Assembly: GCA_003194525.1 (NCBI GenBank)
Contig: NBIV01000176.1
Coordinates: 62,001-126,000, forward strand
Origin: Gracilariopsis chorda
Taxonomy: Eukaryota; Rhodophyta; Florideophyceae; Gracilariales; Gracilariaceae
Direction: 5' to 3'
Length of the DNA: 64,000 nucleotides
How positions within the stretch are numbered: position 1 is the stretch's first letter; each line of letters begins with the position of its first letter. The notes below the pieces were generated by a model that saw nothing but the letters and a program-made list of their open reading frames with translations, was not told the origin of the DNA and made no database searches. Positions 30,411-40,199 of the stretch are shown piece by piece. Position numbers and translations under genes: made by a program.

Positions 30411-31829
30411 ATGCGAAATATGCGTCCGCATCCTTCAGAAAGTAAAGTCGCAGATATCGGACGAGCTGTAGACGGGCGCCGCATTGTCAACGAGACTGAA
30501 GGTTGGATGAGAGGCCTCATTGCCTGCCGGAATAACCTGAGCCCTGCCACTCCTTTGAGAGGTGCTCGAATAACCGGCGTTTTGCATATGACAGCGCAGA
30601 CGGCGGTTTTGATTGAAACGCTATCTGCACTGGGGGCTGATCTGCGATGGTGCTCAAGCAACGCTTTTTCGACTCAGGATAGCGTCGCGGCTGCCGTCGC
30701 AAAAGCGCGGTCTGCATCGATATTTGCATGGAAAGGCCAAACGCCACAGGAGTACTGGTGGTGCGTCAAGAAGGCTTGCACATGGCCGGGCGGCAAGGGG
30801 CCCAACCTAATTCTGGACACCGGAGGCGATCTCACCCATCTTATTCATGTTGGTGTGGATTATGAAATAAGCTATGAGCGAACAGGGGCTCCTCCGCCTC
30901 ATCTCTTGGGACTTGAACCAGCTGAAGAGAGCGCAGTTATTCTGAATATGCTTCGAGATCAATATCTTCGAAACCCTGCTCATTGGCGTGAGTTGGTTCA
31001 AGAAGTAGTCGGTGTATGTGAGCAGACCTCCTCTGGAGTTCATCGCCTTCGGCAAAGGGAAAGTAATGGAAGCTTGCTATTCCCAGCAATGAGTATAAAT
31101 GACTGCATCACGAAGAGTAAGATCGAAAACATATATGGCATCAAGCACTCTGTTTTGAACGGTCTTTTATGCGCACTTGATGTCATGCTCGCTGGCAAAA
31201 CAGTTCTCATCTGTGGATTCGGAGACGTTGGCATGGGTTGTGCTATGGCTATGAAGGCAGCCGGGGCAAGGTGTCTCGTCGCGGAAACTGACCCCGTTCG
31301 AGCGCTCATGGCAGGAATGGAAGGGTATCAGGTTACTACAATAGAAACTGTTCTATCTGAAGTAGACATGTTTATAACCGCTACTGGAGATTCCGGAGTA
31401 ATTCGTATGGAGCACATGCTGAAGATGAAGAAGAATGCGGTGGTGGGAAACATGGGTCACTTCAATCGGGAAATCGATATGGAAAGCTTACGAAAGTACC
31501 CAGGCACCAAAGCCATTGAAGTGAAGCCCAACGTTCAGCGCTGGACGTTTCAAGACGGACACTCAATAACACTACTAGCAGAAGGACGGTTGTTGAACCT
31601 AATATGCGGGACGGGTAACCCCAGTCTCGTCATGAGCATAGCTTTCACACTTCAGGTACTGACGCAGGCTCATTTGTGGAAGAACCGAAACTTAGCTCAG
31701 ACTTTACCAACAGTGTGTGTTCCACCTCGAAAAATTGACACACAAGCTGCATTGTATCATCTTCCTTGCATTGGCGCAGAACTAACCGTATCAACTAACA
31801 ACCCTATTTCAAGCAATGAAGTGCTTTGA
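30411..31829 (+). CDS. S-adenosylhomocysteine hydrolase-like protein, divergent active site
   Basis: About 472 residues from the ATG at 30411; the frame is open to an ATG at 30267, which would add 48 residues. Clear AHCY family order: KVADIGRAVDGRR, GVLHMTAQTAVLIETL, AWKGQTPQEYWWC, DTGGDLTHLIH, a plant/bacterial-type insert of about 40 residues, CEQTSSGVHRL, ITKSKIENIYG, GKTVLICGFGDVGMGCAM (NAD loop), VVGNMGHFNREID, LLAEGRLLNL. Compared from memory with the human enzyme, His55, Lys186 and Asn191 are kept, but positions matching Asp131, Glu156, Asp190 and Cys195 read Thr, Gln, Glu and Ile. The C-terminal Lys/Tyr-rich tail of true hydrolases is absent. It is probably an AHCY-like regulatory or altered enzyme rather than the housekeeping hydrolase. 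It ends 79 bp from the convergent acyltransferase. Confidence 0.8.
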   Translation: MRNMRPHPSESKVADIGRAVDGRRIVNETEGWMRGLIACRNNLSPATPLRGARITGVLHMTAQTAVLIETLSALGADLRWCSSNAFSTQDSVAAAVAKARSASIFAWKGQTPQEYWWCVKKACTWPGGKGPNLILDTGGDLTHLIHVGVDYEISYERTGAPPPHLLGLEPAEESAVILNMLRDQYLRNPAHWRELVQEVVGVCEQTSSGVHRLRQRESNGSLLFPAMSINDCITKSKIENIYGIKHSVLNGLLCALDVMLAGKTVLICGFGDVGMGCAMAMKAAGARCLVAETDPVRALMAGMEGYQVTTIETVLSEVDMFITATGDSGVIRMEHMLKMKKNAVVGNMGHFNREIDMESLRKYPGTKAIEVKPNVQRWTFQDGHSITLLAEGRLLNLICGTGNPSLVMSIAFTLQVLTQAHLWKNRNLAQTLPTVCVPPRKIDTQAALYHLPCIGAELTVSTNNPISSNEVL

Positions 31830-31908
31830 ATGTACTCTTTGTCCGGATATATCTCCATCTTTCTATCCATACCTTACAAAGGATTACAAAATCATAAGGG
31901 ACGCCGGA

Positions 31909-33333
31909 TCATGAGTCCTTCTTCGACGGTTCAGCCGATGTCGGTTCCGCCTTATTTTTGAGGTAAAATCTTAGTTCCAAGCATACCTGTTCCACTGCGA
32001 TCACTGGTACAGAGAAAGCGACTGTACAAGCATAGAGCATCAGACCTTTCACAAGAACCACGGCGTGAGAGAAGTTTTCATCAGCGACGTTTGGACCAAC
32101 CCACGTTACTGTTCTGACAAAGTTAGGGTGCAGTTGATAAATGGCATACAAACTTCGACTCCAGAAGGATATTATGGGGTTGTTGAGCAGGTGTTGTAAT
32201 CGAGAACATGAAACACGTTGCCTCTTATCATGATTGAGGTCACCGGCTTCATCTGTATCTACCCTGCAGCATGCCATCACAATAAGCCCAAGCCCACCTA
32301 CCACCAGTGCTGAGCCAAATCCTTCGTGTAGAGCTCCAAAGTACTTGTTAAATGTCTTCGATGACGGATGGAAATAGAAGAGGGCAAAGTAATCCATCAA
32401 CATCAGCAACAGCCCCGTAACAACTGCTGCAGCCTTACGCCGAAGAACTAGAAGATGCACAAATCCTTTCCTGTACATCTCATACCACACCAGAAACCCG
32501 ATCATGCAAGGAATCAGACGATAGCCTGTCTGAAAGTAAAGAGGGTAGTACGCCTGGAATATTCTTCGACGACTCATAGCATCGTATGACTGGACATCGA
32601 AAGCTCCCATATTTAGTCTATGCGTTGTAGCGAGTGCGACCTTGGCGGAGTAGGTCTTTGTTACATCCTGAACGTTAAACATAAGCGGCCAAGCTGGGAA
32701 TCCGGCTTCATACCATATCATAATTCGGGAAAGTGCCGAACCTAATATGCTGATCCCCAGTGCAAACTGAAGGATGGATAATGAGCGAGACACCAAAGCC
32801 AACACGCATATCACGATATGAACTTGAAAGTCAACAACTGTTGACCACCCCTCAATGAGGCATCTGTCATGTGCAATCGTGAAAAGGTTGCCAAAGAGTA
32901 GGATTTCAGCCAAGTTGGGGCATAGAGAATTGCCAATGGCAGCGTAAATCATAGACGTTATGGTGTACATCGGAGCGAGTCTGAGCCATCTAAGCAATAT
33001 GTAGCGAACAACCGCGCCTAGAGATATCTTGCTTCCATCAACGTTGAAGCAAGCTTTCAACTTAGGTGCCATGCAGAAGCCACTCAAAAAGAAAAACGCA
33101 TCCACTCCGTATCGAAACCCAAAGTTCACAAACTGGAACAGCACCGCAGAGACCGACGAAAATTCATTTATCAGCGCATCGGCCGGAGCCGACGAAGAAA
33201 GGGAAAATGCGAGATAGAATGCGGCGTGATAAAGTACAATGGCAACGTTAAAGTATATTCGAATGACTTGCAAAGCTAACGTGCCAGTCGGAACACGTGA
33301 GGTAAACGCCCGTCTAAGAAACAAGGAACTCAT
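31909..33333 (-). CDS. acyltransferase-3/NRF-6-like multi-pass membrane protein
   Basis: About 474 residues from the ATG at 33333. The frame is open to 33450, but codons upstream of 33380 lie inside the Harbinger element, so the ORF-initial Met is transposon sequence. About ten membrane segments are visible. Acyltransferase-3-like points are an N-terminal helix RIYFNVAIVLYHAAFYL (the H of the family's first helix), FRYGVDAFFFLSGF (typical VDxFFxLSG-type motif), LLRWLRLAPMY (R-x-x-R-x-xP-type), GWSTVVDFQVHIVIC (W-x4-D-Q of NRF-6 proteins), and a late SLYAIYQLHP. It probably moves acyl groups onto a carbohydrate or lipid at a membrane. The transposon sits about 45 bp before this start and may have displaced the promoter or an upstream exon. 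Confidence 0.72.
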   Translation of the reverse strand: MSSLFLRRAFTSRVPTGTLALQVIRIYFNVAIVLYHAAFYLAFSLSSSAPADALINEFSSVSAVLFQFVNFGFRYGVDAFFFLSGFCMAPKLKACFNVDGSKISLGAVVRYILLRWLRLAPMYTITSMIYAAIGNSLCPNLAEILLFGNLFTIAHDRCLIEGWSTVVDFQVHIVICVLALVSRSLSILQFALGISILGSALSRIMIWYEAGFPAWPLMFNVQDVTKTYSAKVALATTHRLNMGAFDVQSYDAMSRRRIFQAYYPLYFQTGYRLIPCMIGFLVWYEMYRKGFVHLLVLRRKAAAVVTGLLLMLMDYFALFYFHPSSKTFNKYFGALHEGFGSALVVGGLGLIVMACCRVDTDEAGDLNHDKRQRVSCSRLQHLLNNPIISFWSRSLYAIYQLHPNFVRTVTWVGPNVADENFSHAVVLVKGLMLYACTVAFSVPVIAVEQVCLELRFYLKNKAEPTSAEPSKKDS

Positions 33334-33379
33334 ACTTGTAGCAATTGAACCTCCTTGGAGTCGTAAGTGTAGCAATTGA

Positions 33380-33406
33380 GGGCCTGTCTTAACAGCGTTG
33401 ACGATC
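33380..33406 (+). repeat. Harbinger left TIR
   Basis: Begins GGGCCTGTCTTAACAGCG and is preceded by the TGA target duplicate. It pairs with the right TIR at about 38668-38695. Confidence 0.9.
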
Positions 33407-33786
33407 GTGAATGCAAAAACGTGAACGCCCCCATACATTGAGTTTTTCAAAATTTGAATGGCTGTAAGTTAATGTCTTGTCTTCTCTAGTGCCCCGAACC
33501 GGGGCGCTAGCCCCTCTGTCTATTACGCATCGCCGATCTGCCCGACAAAATGCTTTGACGCAGTGTTATTCCGCACCACTATGTCGAACCTCCTCTGCTA
33601 CAAAAGGTAATGATCTCCTCCGAAACTCGTTTGTCAATCGCATTCCATCTCATTATACTCTCCGTCTCGTATACCGATTGTGGGTAAGTCTTGCGGTTAA
33701 AGAAAGTTTTCAATGAAGCAGACATAACAATACTTCTTATAACTACACTGCAATCACTATCGAAAATAAACTGGCACACAACAAAC

Positions 33787-35058
33787 ATGGTGGCCATCAT
33801 TTCTAGCTCTTCAACTAACAGACTTCTAAGGCAGACTGCAGTTGTTGTAGATCTTTACGAGCATTATTTGGACGTCACGAGAACAGTTTTGAATGCTACA
33901 AAACCTGTCCGTCGCCGCACCCCGACAGTTGTCAAGCGCCATCTAACCTTTGAAACTCTGTCATCCAATCTGAATTCTCGTGCCTTTAGGCAGGTGTTTC
34001 GCATCTCGAACGACGATTTTGAACTTCTATATGGAAAAGTCTCATATTTGCTAATGAAGAATACGGAAATGGGAGAAAGATCTGGTAGATTAACAATAAC
34101 GCCAAGAACGCGATTAGCGATTACATTACGGATGTTGGCTGGAGCGAGCTATGGTGAAATTATGCTCTCTTTTCATATTGGGCGATCATCTACATATCAA
34201 GTGTTTCACGAGACGCGAAAGGCTTTAATGAAGGTTCTCGTTCTTCCAGATCTACCGCGCTCAGAAGAGGAACTTCATGAACTGTGTATGGGGTTCAAGC
34301 ATTCTCGAAGTAAGCTTAGTCCTCTCACCGGCTGTGTAGGTGCACTCGATGGCATCGCGATAAAAATTAAGAAACCTTCTTGTCCTCATGCAGCTGCGTT
34401 CTATTGTAGGAAAGGATTCTACTCGCTACCAGTTCAGGCTCTTGTGGATTCTCGTTATCGGTTTTTGGACGTTTCTATTCGATGCGTCGGCTCAACGCAT
34501 GACCAATTGGCACATGCTGTGTCTGAGCTTGGGCAGTATCTTGCAAATAATAAGCTTCAGATCTAGTATTGGATCGCGGGGGATGAGGCTTATCTTTGTA
34601 CCAACAGTCTTATTTGTCCAATACCCATATCACAAGTGAGTAGTTGTTGAGAAGATGCCTTTAATTTTTTTCTTTCTTCTCTTCGTATTCACGTGGAGCA
34701 AGCTTTTCGGATGCTCGTGGCAAGATGGCGTTTGCTACGAGATTTGGAGTTTTCCCCTGAGATATGTTCAGAGATTGTGGCGTTATGCATGAAGCTTCAC
34801 AACTTTTGTATCGATAATAAACCCGGTAGCTGGAAGGAAGTCACCCAGGACGATGTTTGCGAACGTAACAAAGACGTACTCGAGTGGTATGACTGCTGTA
34901 AAGATCGCCACTCAACTTGGGTAACAGGGGAAGCAATGAGTGCAGAGAGTGGTAGGGGCATGTTTTCGAAGAGGGAGGAGTTGGTTGAGGTGATACGAAG
35001 GAAAGGTCTCAGCCGCCCAGCTGTTGCAGGTGCGCCATGTCGAAGTTCTGAGTTATAG
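33787..35058 (+). pseudogene. Harbinger DDE transposase with two in-frame stops
   Basis: One continuous reading frame of about 420 codons from the ATG at 33787 (or 33691), interrupted by TAG at 34564-34566 and TGA at 34648-34650. Upstream are the helical DNA-binding part (RISNDDFELLYGKV, LRMLAGASYGEIMLSFHIG). The first catalytic Asp is in GCVGALDGIAIKI. After the TAG, the second Asp is in AGDEAYLC. After the TGA, the third acid is in AFNFFLSSLRIHVEQAF, followed by RWRLLRDLEF. All three DDE residues are therefore visible in one frame. An intron removing the stop region is unlikely, because conserved catalytic blocks sit between and immediately after the stops. Both stops could arise by C-to-T change (CAG, CGA). 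Confidence 0.85.
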
Positions 35059-35224
35059 ATTTAGAACGTCAAGGCGTTGCCAAGCCCTCTTCTGGATCGA
35101 GTTCTGAAGTCTAAGGAAAGTGTAACTGCTTGGATTCTTGAATTCCTCCAGTCTGCTCCAGGTAGGTGGCTGCCGGTGACGCGATATTTAGTCGTCTATC
35201 GCTCTTCCAGCATTCCTCCGCTCA

Positions 35225-36681
35225 GTGCTACAAGACCTTTTTTGGGCTTCTGTTGCTCACATAAACGCCAATGCTTCTGCTGAAAGCGCACAGCAAGATG
35301 ACATTGTCAAGGCGGCCACAAAGCTGCCTTACTCCGAGCGAATCGTGCACAAAGCGTGGCGCGTCGAGGAACTTGTGTGCAGGGAGGGGGCCGACAAGTT
35401 TGCCGTCACTCCAGAAGATGACAAGATTTACTCTGACTTCTTTCCTTACCTCGCTAAGATGGCTCGCGATGCAAGCGCCGCTGCACCGCTTGCCGCCTTT
35501 GAGTCCATTACCAAATATGCGGACACGGTGCCGCCACGAATGGTGCGAAGGTCCGCCGCCGAAGTCACTAAGGCTGTCGCTGAAAAGAGGCTTGCCGGAA
35601 GACCGCTCAACAAGACAAAAGCAAGACACATTTGCCATGTATGTGGGCGCTGATTCGGGCGATGTCGCTGTCGATGTCGTCGCAACAGTCGGCTTTAACC
35701 ATCGCACCCCGAAGGTTGTAGTCGCCGTTGTGGAGGCTATCACCGTTGCTCTAGAAACGTATGGAAGTCGGGTAATCCCGATTAAGACCGTTGCCGCGAA
35801 GATTCCGCCGCGGCTTAATCATTCGCAGAAGGCGGTTCGAAACGCGGCGAAGAACCTTGTTATTAAGGTGCTGGAGTCGTGTGATCAAATCCTTCTTCTA
35901 ACTGCGCTTATTAACCTTTTGTTGACTAACATCAGAGCTATTCAACGCTCTGAGTCGGAGAAATCTTCTGCATTGGCCAAATCTTCTATATGTATCAAAT
36001 CTGTCGCAAAGGTCTCGAAACGAGGGTTTTCTAACTGTCGAGTCAGTGAGCTTCTTCGTGATATTCATTTGTTCCTCATGGCTAATCCAGCTCGGCGGGA
36101 CAGGGACACCTCAGCAGAAGATCAGACGTTTGCCATGCGGCTCTCGAAGACTGTTGTAAATGCGATCATAGATGAGATTGGTTCCGGAATTCGAAGGAAC
36201 TTGGAGCTCATTCCGCAACCAGAGAAGTCTCAGTTCGTACACTACATTGATAAGAAGAAGAAGACGAAGAGAGTTCAAGCCCGCCGCCAATTCAAAGATC
36301 GTCTGCAGCTACTACTCAGCCTGTTCATCTAAACAAAGAGTACGAAGAGAACGCCTTGGTTGAAGAGGCACTTTCCAGGATTGTGCTCTGTAAAGAGAGG
36401 GAGAGAGAAGATGGATGTTATTGGGTTCGGCTTCAACGCCAATTCGGGCACTGGGCCAATGTCGTGGTGTTGTTCCCGTGTCTGCTCGCGAGTATGATTA
36501 GCACATTGCTACGAAGGGGAAGAGAGAACGAATTCTGTAAAACAAACTCCTTTATAACATAGAACTCATCAAGAATGATCGCTTCCCGCCACCACCCGAT
36601 GACAAGTCTCTAGCAGACATTGCCACCACGATCAAATCACTAGAAACGTTACGATATGAACAGATTATGAACAGTGCCTAG
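35225..36681 (+). pseudogene. decayed gene of unknown function inside the Harbinger element
   Basis: Natural-looking protein pieces lie in successive frames. One is ERIVHKAWRVEELVCREG through GRPLNKTKARHICHVCGR, stopping at 35653. A second carries TFAMRLSKTVVNAIIDEIG and RNLELIPQPEKSQFVHYIDK. A third is ESSSPPPIQRSSAATTQPV, then EEALSRIVLCKERERED. The last is NDRFPPPPDDKSLADIA to a stop at 36681. At least two frameshifts separate them. I recognise no family. It could be a third element gene, captured host sequence, or a nested element without visible borders. Confidence 0.45.
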
Positions 36682-36714
36682 AAGCGAACAACAATTGCAG
36701 AAGCACGGAGAAAG

Positions 36715-38141
36715 TCAGTTATCTTCATTGTCCGAGTCATTTTCACTTGTTTCCTTGCAGAACTTTCTGTATCGTTTCTTGCTTCGCATAAGACTTGTTC
36801 GCAAAATGTCCTGGACTTCTTCATCAATATACTCAGAAGCACGCTGGTATCGTTCCGCACTCTCCAACAGCTTACCGACTAAAACTCCTTCCTCTTCAGC
36901 TTCATTGGCGTAAATCAAACCCCTTCCATGCGCAGTCTCGCTTTGTGCTTTCTGGATCTCAAATTGCTGCTTCACATAGCCTGTAAAATTACTTATAGAC
37001 TTAGACACGTCCTCCAAACCATTCTGAAGTTCCGTACTTTTCCTTTTTTTCTGTTTTGTTTCACATGTTCTATCCGTTAGTGTTTCCTTTACGCCTTCAT
37101 CTAGCCCTCCTCTTTCATTACTAATAAGTTTGGAAGCCATCTGAAGAAGCTCTGTGTTCTCTTGGGGAGTTCCCACCCTGCACACCAAGAACATTATCAA
37201 AGTCCTTTTCGAATCCGATGAGTAGTCTCCGCTGGTACTGCACAGCGACAAAAAAGCTGTAATCCGAGTAGGATCGTTCTGCCCTGACGCCGACCATCTG
37301 TCGTACACTATAGTAAAAGATCTCTTTGCCGTGAAAAAATGATCTTTGAGAGATGAGGCCGTTCTGATAGCAAGAGGGCGACTGTTTGAATCAACTTCTT
37401 CCAAATGGCCAGTTAAATCTTCCCTTGAATCTACACGAACATCGTTAAATCTCTGAGCAATCGCTCCCCAAAAGGACTCACGCGTGACACGAGCATCGCT
37501 CTCTTCCCGGGTAAGCTGCCCACCACAAGCTTTAAATAACGCATGTCTACAGAGTAAATCGTCCCGCAGAAGCACAAGCAAGCGAGCAAACTGTTTGAGA
37601 GAGAAGTTCGCTGTCCCAGAATTTGATGGACCATTGTCAGCATCGCTTCTACTCCCCCTCCAAGCAGTGACCTCAGCACTCCCGATTTCTCTCCAGGATA
37701 CACCATGTGCAAAAGAGATTGAATTTCTGGAAGCAATTCCCACGTTCGTAAACTCTTAACCGCATTTTGAACCCACACATCATAGTCATTACAAGCTCTG
37801 TTCTGTTTCACAATATTATCAAAAGAAATGTTTTTCCTGGTTGTCATATACAAGTGTAGCATGCATCTAGATATCAGTTCGCTTTTCGATCTGTTACTTA
37901 ACTTCAGCTTCCATTGTCTTGCGATCAGCTGAATTTTCTTCACGGTTTTCTCTTTCAAGTAGGAGTAGAACCGTACCGCGTTGTCCTTTTCAGTAAATGA
38001 AAGACCTTCAAGCTCCGAAGTACCAGCCAAACTCCCTACGTTGCTGTTGTTGCTTCTTTGCTGATTTACGGAAGGATGCTTGCGAGGGCTACATCGGATA
38101 ACGCGAGCTTGCGTAACAGCCGAAACATGAGCCGAGTGCAA
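36715..38141 (-). CDS. Harbinger-associated Myb/SANT-like helper protein, probably spliced
   Basis: Two overlapping minus-strand ORFs (38141-37431 and 37743-36715) make one sensible protein if a short intron is removed. Donor GTATCC after LLHM and acceptor GTAG before SDADNGPSNSG remove about 53 nt around 37660-37715. The N-terminal part has KTVKKIQLIARQWKLKLSN (helical). The downstream part has TRESFWGAIAQRFND, LAIRTASSLKDHFF and FTIVYDRWSASG, resembling the SANT-like proteins that help PIF/Harbinger transposases bind DNA and enter the nucleus. The C-terminus is a charged coiled coil with the basic block SKKRYRKF. The true start may lie in an upstream exon (an ATG in another frame near 38367). 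Convergent with the element's plus-strand genes. Confidence 0.55.
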
Positions 38142-38667
38142 TTCAGAAGTAGAATGAAGGAGTGGTTGAGGTGCAGTGGAAACGTATGCAATCTGAGGCT
38201 GACTTGTGACCTGTAGAGTTGCTGGGAGTAGTAACAGACGTGATTCGCGGCGTAGGATCGTCTAACAGACGTTGTACATGATGTGCACCATTTCCTGCGT
38301 CTGGTTGTTCGAGAGGCAGGAAATGTGCTGACACGCGTTGACAATGATCGGTGGGAACGCTGTTGACCATCTTAATACGAGGAAGAATTAGAACAGGAAG
38401 ATTCGGTAGGGAGCGGGTAAGTTTGTGGGGGAGATTAAAGAAGCATGCCAGAAGTACATGGGACGCGCCAAAGGGACTATGTTTTAATTTGCGCGGCTCC
38501 AAGAGGCGGATGTGGAGGTCGGACTGCTAGCAAGAGGTCCTTTGAATTCAAAAATTGCAAGCTTTGCTTACAGACCGAGAGGTTTAAGAAATGTTAAGGG
38601 GCGCAAGGTAGGGGCTTCCAAACCGCCAATCAATTAAAGACACGTTCCGTTCACGCCTGAACGCTGG

Positions 38668-38695
38668 CTTCGTCAACGCTTGTTAAGACAGGCCC
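38668..38695 (-). repeat. Harbinger right TIR
   Basis: Reverse complement of the left TIR with one extra A (TTAACAAGCG). It ends GACAGGCCC and is followed by TGA, the target duplicate. Confidence 0.9.
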
Positions 38696-38698
38696 TGA

Positions 38699-39089
38699 AC
38701 GGTCTTGAAGTCTTAATTTGAAGTGCTGCAGATGGAAAGGGGCGTAGATGATCTGAACGGTCGGCAAGAATAGTGTACATAAGTAAAGTTGATGCTCGCT
38801 AAGCCGTACAGAAGGAAGGCCATCGGCCTGTCAGAGGAACAGTATCAGTAAAAAGATCTGTGAGTGTTGTGGGCAACGTGTGCGGCACGAGCGCCACACA
38901 CGCTGCCCACGGCGGAGATCGCCGTGCTGCGTTATACGGCGACGAGTCCCGGGGGGATAAGATGGGCGCGAAACTCAGCGCGGGCAGGAAAAAGAAAGGG
39001 GGAGAAGTACACAGACAAGAATAAAACTGGTACGCATGCCGTTTCAAGCTTTCATGGTACCGCATCCAAGGTTCTCTTATCAAGCAAAG
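38699..39089. other. segment between Harbinger and gypsy-A gag
   Basis: No gene. It likely holds the leader of gypsy element A and what was once the acyltransferase upstream region. A GC-rich imperfect hairpin (GTGGGCA...TGCCCAC) is centred near 38892. Confidence 0.35.
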
Positions 39090-40010
39090 ATGACCGAATC
39101 AAACGCAACTACCCGTGTTATATCCAACGGCTTTTCCAACGCCTACGTCACGAAATTTTTCTTCGCATATGAAAACGTGGCCACGTGTGGTAAGAAGCCG
39201 AAAGAGATGCCGCTACAGCTCTTGTGCGACCTCGAGAATAGGGCGTTTGATTTTTATTACGAGACTTTTGCCCGCCACGGAAGATTGACAGGGGAACCCA
39301 AAGACTATGCAGTCGTGAAGGCCAAACTTCTCGCCGATTTAAAACCTGAGGTGAAGCCGGAGGAGGAGTTCTACAAAGCTTTCGCCACCCGGTTGGATCC
39401 AATGGACATTATGGGCTCACTGGTCAAGATGGATGCTCTGTACAAAAAGGTTGGCTTCAATGAAACCGCTGTTTTCCGTTTGCTTCGTAAAGCCGTCGGG
39501 GAGATTCCTCCGATGGCTAACTTCGTGATGTACCGATTACTTTCCGACTTTAAGTCGTTGAAGAAGTCGATTGGAGATTTCGTTGTTGGTCAGAGAGCTT
39601 TCTTCTCGGGTGGGGTCCCAACCCCCTTTCTGGTCCACACGCCAAGGAAGATCCTTGCAATGCCTGACGCTGGTTCTGGCGCTGCCCAGCAATTGGAGAG
39701 CAATGTGGACCAGCTAACCACGGAGTTCTCGAGTCTGACCCTCTTGGTGAAAAAGAGCTTTGAGGGGGCTTCTGCGTCTGGTGGGAAGTCGGACAAGGAC
39801 TGGAATTGCAGGTACTGAAAGGAGAAGGGACACGGTGCGAACCGTTGTCCTCGCAATCCCCAAAGAGACACGAATTGTTCCAGGTGCGGGAAGAAAGGAC
39901 ACTCCGAGGAGACTTGTTGGTCTAAGGCGAGCAGCAGGGAAGGTCACTCAGTGTCTTTCGAAGAAGCCAGGTCGAAGTCCGCCAAAGAGATGAAGCACAA
40001 GGACAATGGT
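39090..40010 (+). pseudogene. gypsy-A Gag
   Basis: The Gag body runs from MTESNATT. A first zinc knuckle starts at NCRY but is cut by TGA at 39816-39818, exactly where its second Cys would be, then continues KEKGHGANRC. A second, intact knuckle reads CSRCGKKGHSEETC (CX2CX4HX4C). The frame then runs through a basic tail to a TAA near 40018. Confidence 0.7.
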
Positions 40011-40199
40011 GACAAGTAACAGGTCACTTTCGTTCAGGATAGTGTTTCTTATGACGTCGTCGCCGCAACGAAGAGGACTACGGATAATCAGGCCCTCCCC
40101 AAACAGCCTCGTGGGAACGTGATGGACACTGGAACTCTGGATAACAGGGCTCCGGCCCCTGCTCCCCTTCAGGCCACGACCTCAAAGCCGAAGAGGAAG

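Larger units (their letters stand above)
33380..38695. mobile_element. PIF/Harbinger DNA transposon with TIRs
   Basis: A 5316-bp element. The left end starts GGGCCTGTCTTAACA-GCGTT, and the reverse complement of the right end starts GGGCCTGTCTTAACAAGCGTT. The match runs about 26 bp with one indel, then weakens. The flanking trinucleotide TGA is duplicated (33377-33379 and 38696-38698), as expected for a 3-bp Harbinger target site. It carries a plus-strand transposase gene, an unknown decayed plus-strand gene, and a minus-strand Myb-like helper gene. The transposase has two in-frame stops, so the copy is probably non-autonomous now. Confidence 0.9.

Noticed and set aside
30110-30661. Minus-strand 183-residue ORF
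   Set aside because: Antisense to the SAHH-like gene, a frame shadow.
34639-34695. Intron in the Harbinger transposase (GTGAGT donor at 34635)
   Set aside because: The presumed intron encodes AFNFFLSSLRIHVE in frame, a conserved transposase block including the catalytic Glu. The stops are lesions instead.
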